Source: JAYEJB01 sp034716415 (GTDB lineage Bacteria > Patescibacteriota > Patescibacteriia > SG8-24). From it: a stretch of DNA of 6,590 bases. The translations under genes and the position numbers were made by a program. Positions 5,314-6,590 of the stretch are shown piece by piece. Within the stretch, counting starts at the first letter, position 1; each line of letters opens with the position of its first letter. Location: positions 1 to 6,590 of the forward strand of contig JAYEJB010000001.1 of the NCBI GenBank assembly GCA_034716415.1, given 5' to 3'. Below the pieces are notes generated by a model that saw nothing but the letters and a program-made list of their open reading frames with translations, searched no databases and had not been told where the DNA came from.

Positions 5314-6372
5314 ATGCGTCGTTTTTGGACAATATTTGGCTTAGTTATAGCCTTTTTGGCGTTTTCGCCCTCCACTGTGCAGGCGGCCACAGGCCCGTTT
5401 GAGCATGTTCGAGGGCGTATTTTGATTGACGTGGATCAGCGGGGCGAGGCTTGGTATGTACACCCTGTTTCAGGTAAACGCTACTATCTGCGGACAGCGG
5501 AGAACGCGCTGGCGGTGATGCGGGCGCTGAGTCTCGGTATTTCGGACGCGAATCTGAAGCGCATCCCGGAGCCGGGTGCGGGGTTCGATATCGCGAGTGA
5601 TCTGCGGCATGTCGCCGGACGGATCCTGTTGCGCGTCGAGAACGGCGGTGAGGCCTGGTACGTCGATCCGGTCAGTCTGCGGCGTTATCATCTCGGTTCA
5701 CCGAAGGATGCGATGCGGGTCATGGTCCAGCTCGGTCTGGGTATCACACATCAGAATCTTGGGATGATCCCTGCCGCGTCGTTCTTGAGTGAATACATCG
5801 AGCACGACGTGCCTTTCGTGACCCAGGCGCCGTTCGGTGAATGGAGCGACCGTCGTCAGCAGGAAGGTTGTGAGGAAGCGGCCGTGCTCATGGCTGTGCG
5901 CTGGGCCAGGGGAGAGGGGCTGACCATGGAGGAGGCGCGCCTCGCCATCATCGGCGCGTCGCATTATGAAAGCGAGCGGCTCGGTTTCTACGAAGACACG
6001 GACGCCGGGGACACCGCCGAGGTTCTGTTGCGTTCATACTTCGGACACGAACGGTTCGATATCAGGGAGAACGTCGATCATATGGATATCATCGAGTCCC
6101 TGCGAGCCGGCAACGTCGTGCTGGCAGGGGTGAACGGACGCAAGCTTTACAATCCACACTTCAGCGGCCTCGGTCCTCTGCAGCACATGGTGACTGTGGT
6201 CGGTTATGATCCAGATGATGACGCGTTCATCGTGCATGATCCGGGAACAAGGTTCGGTGGGGGATACCGCTATCCAGTCGAGACGTTCGCCGCCGCCTTG
6301 CTTGACTACCCTTCCGGTTACCGCGAACTGATCGTCGAGGGGCGTACGGCGATGATTTCGGTTATGAGATAG
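5314..6372 (+). CDS. Exported C39-like cysteine peptidase with two N-terminal repeats
   Basis: This 352-residue protein starts with a signal peptide (about 1-24, likely cut after VQA). Two copies of a ~55-residue repeat follow (31-85 and 99-153), about 30 of 55 positions identical. Each has GRIL, GEAWYV, a PVS turn, RY.L and LGI. I recall this repeat from many exported CPR proteins; its function is unknown, and binding to an envelope component is a guess. The C-terminal part (about 164-340) resembles Peptidase_C39_2 (papain-like): VPFVTQAPFGEW with Gln171 as possible oxyanion residue, QEGCEEAA with candidate nucleophile Cys186, LQHMVTVVGYD with candidate His291, and VHDPGT with candidate Asp309. 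It has the only cysteine in the protein. No ABC transporter is nearby, so it is unlikely to be a bacteriocin leader-peptide exporter. A weak AGCAGAG precedes ATG 5314. The first ~80 bases are clearly more AT-rich than the rest. The TAG stop overlaps a degenerate copy of the downstream repeat. Confidence 0.85.
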   Translation: MRRFWTIFGLVIAFLAFSPSTVQAATGPFEHVRGRILIDVDQRGEAWYVHPVSGKRYYLRTAENALAVMRALSLGISDANLKRIPEPGAGFDIASDLRHVAGRILLRVENGGEAWYVDPVSLRRYHLGSPKDAMRVMVQLGLGITHQNLGMIPAASFLSEYIEHDVPFVTQAPFGEWSDRRQQEGCEEAAVLMAVRWARGEGLTMEEARLAIIGASHYESERLGFYEDTDAGDTAEVLLRSYFGHERFDIRENVDHMDIIESLRAGNVVLAGVNGRKLYNPHFSGLGPLQHMVTVVGYDPDDDAFIVHDPGTRFGGGYRYPVETFAAALLDYPSGYRELIVEGRTAMISVMR

Positions 6373-6459
6373 TGGGAACCGTCCGGCATCCGCCGAACTG
6401 GCGGGGATCGCTTACTCCGCTCGCTAGCGGGGACCGTCCGCTTCGCGAACTAGCGGGGA
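6371..6459 (+). repeat. AGCGGGGA repeat module after the peptidase gene
   Basis: This is the same element type as 4053-4124. Copies are AGTGGGAA (6371-6378, degenerate, starting inside the stop codon), GGCGGGGA (6400-6407), AGCGGGGA (6426-6433) and AGCGGGGA (6452-6459). Hairpins fill the gaps: GTCCGGC (6381-6387) with GCCGAAC (6392-6398), and GTCCGC (6436-6441) with GCGAAC (6445-6450), each with one C-A mismatch at the third pair. GTCCGGCATCCG is shared exactly with 4072-4083. Confidence 0.82.
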
Positions 6460-6480
6460 AAGAAAGATAAATAAGAGATA

Positions 6481-6521
6481 GATAGCGAAAAGATTGCGCT
6501 AAGCGCAATCTTTTTGCTATC
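6481..6521. terminator. Rho-independent terminator fused to the 9-bp repeat
   Basis: AAAAGATTGCGC (6488-6499) pairs with GCGCAATCTTTT (6503-6514) around a TAA loop, with A and T tracts for both directions. The stem continues outward through a G-T pair into GATAGC (6481-6486) and GCTATC (6516-6521), 19 pairs in all. The right end of the stem is therefore the first unit of the tandem array. Confidence 0.9.
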
Positions 6522-6590
6522 CCCGCTATCCCCGCTATCCCCGCTATCCCCGCTATCCCCGCTATCCCCGCTATCCCCGCTATCCCCGCT
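6516..6590 (-). repeat. 9-bp tandem array GCTATCCCC, open at the window edge
   Basis: Eight perfect copies of GCTATCCCC (6516-6587) plus GCT continue beyond the window. On the minus strand it reads as tandem AGCGGGGAT, the same unit as at 4179-4204 and 4053-4069. Perfect repetition suggests recent growth by slippage or recombination, or an assembly artefact at a contig edge. Confidence 0.95.

Noticed and set aside
5314..5330. Twin-arginine export signal (MRRFW)
   Set aside because: The Arg pair is at the extreme N-terminus without the SRRxFLK context; an ordinary Sec signal peptide explains the sequence.
232..6372. Recoded UGA, because all five genes end in TAA or TAG
   Set aside because: Five genes are too few, all frames are complete under the standard code, and no family-conserved position requires reading through a TGA.

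Overview
The window (6590 bp, fairly GC-rich in its genes) holds five protein genes and an unusually dense set of intergenic repeats and hairpins. It looks like bacterial chromosome. I recall the 31-99/88-154 GEAWYV-type repeat fused to a C39-like peptidase, and intergenic TTCTAACG hairpins, mainly from Patescibacteria (CPR) and related metagenome-assembled genomes. That placement is recall plus inference, not a search result. No rRNA, tRNA, transposase or CRISPR array is visible.

Layout. 1-141: two direct copies of a hairpin repeat flank a third, longer hairpin. 232-1812 (+): membrane protein with a C-terminal spermidine-synthase-like domain. 1813-1955: intergenic palindrome plus an extended -10 promoter. 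1956-4049 (+): membrane-anchored secreted beta-propeller protein (Beta_propel/COG4880 type). 4050-4193: repeat-rich convergent terminator region. 4194-4859 (-): SpoU/TrmH-family RNA 2'-O-ribose methyltransferase. 4860-4957: divergent promoter region whose two -35 boxes form one palindrome. 4958-5179 (+): 73-residue protein with two membrane segments. 5202-5229: terminator. 5260-5268: extended -10 promoter. 5314-6372 (+): exported protein with two copies of a ~55-residue repeat and a C39-like cysteine peptidase domain. 6371-6590: second repeat-rich terminator region, ending in a 9-bp tandem array that runs off the window.

The genes do not form an obvious pathway. Most have their own promoter and terminator, so the window reads as a string of independent units. 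Three of the five products are envelope or exported proteins and a fourth is a small membrane protein; the methyltransferase is the only clear cytosolic housekeeping enzyme.

The strongest non-coding signal is a module used at gene 3' ends. Copies of AGCGGGGA, separated by small GC-rich hairpins, are read in the same direction as the gene that has just ended. They are followed by a Rho-independent terminator and then by mirror-image TCCCCGCT copies belonging to the opposing gene. The repeat even supplies the methyltransferase stop codon. The same layout at the right edge predicts a minus-strand gene just outside the window.
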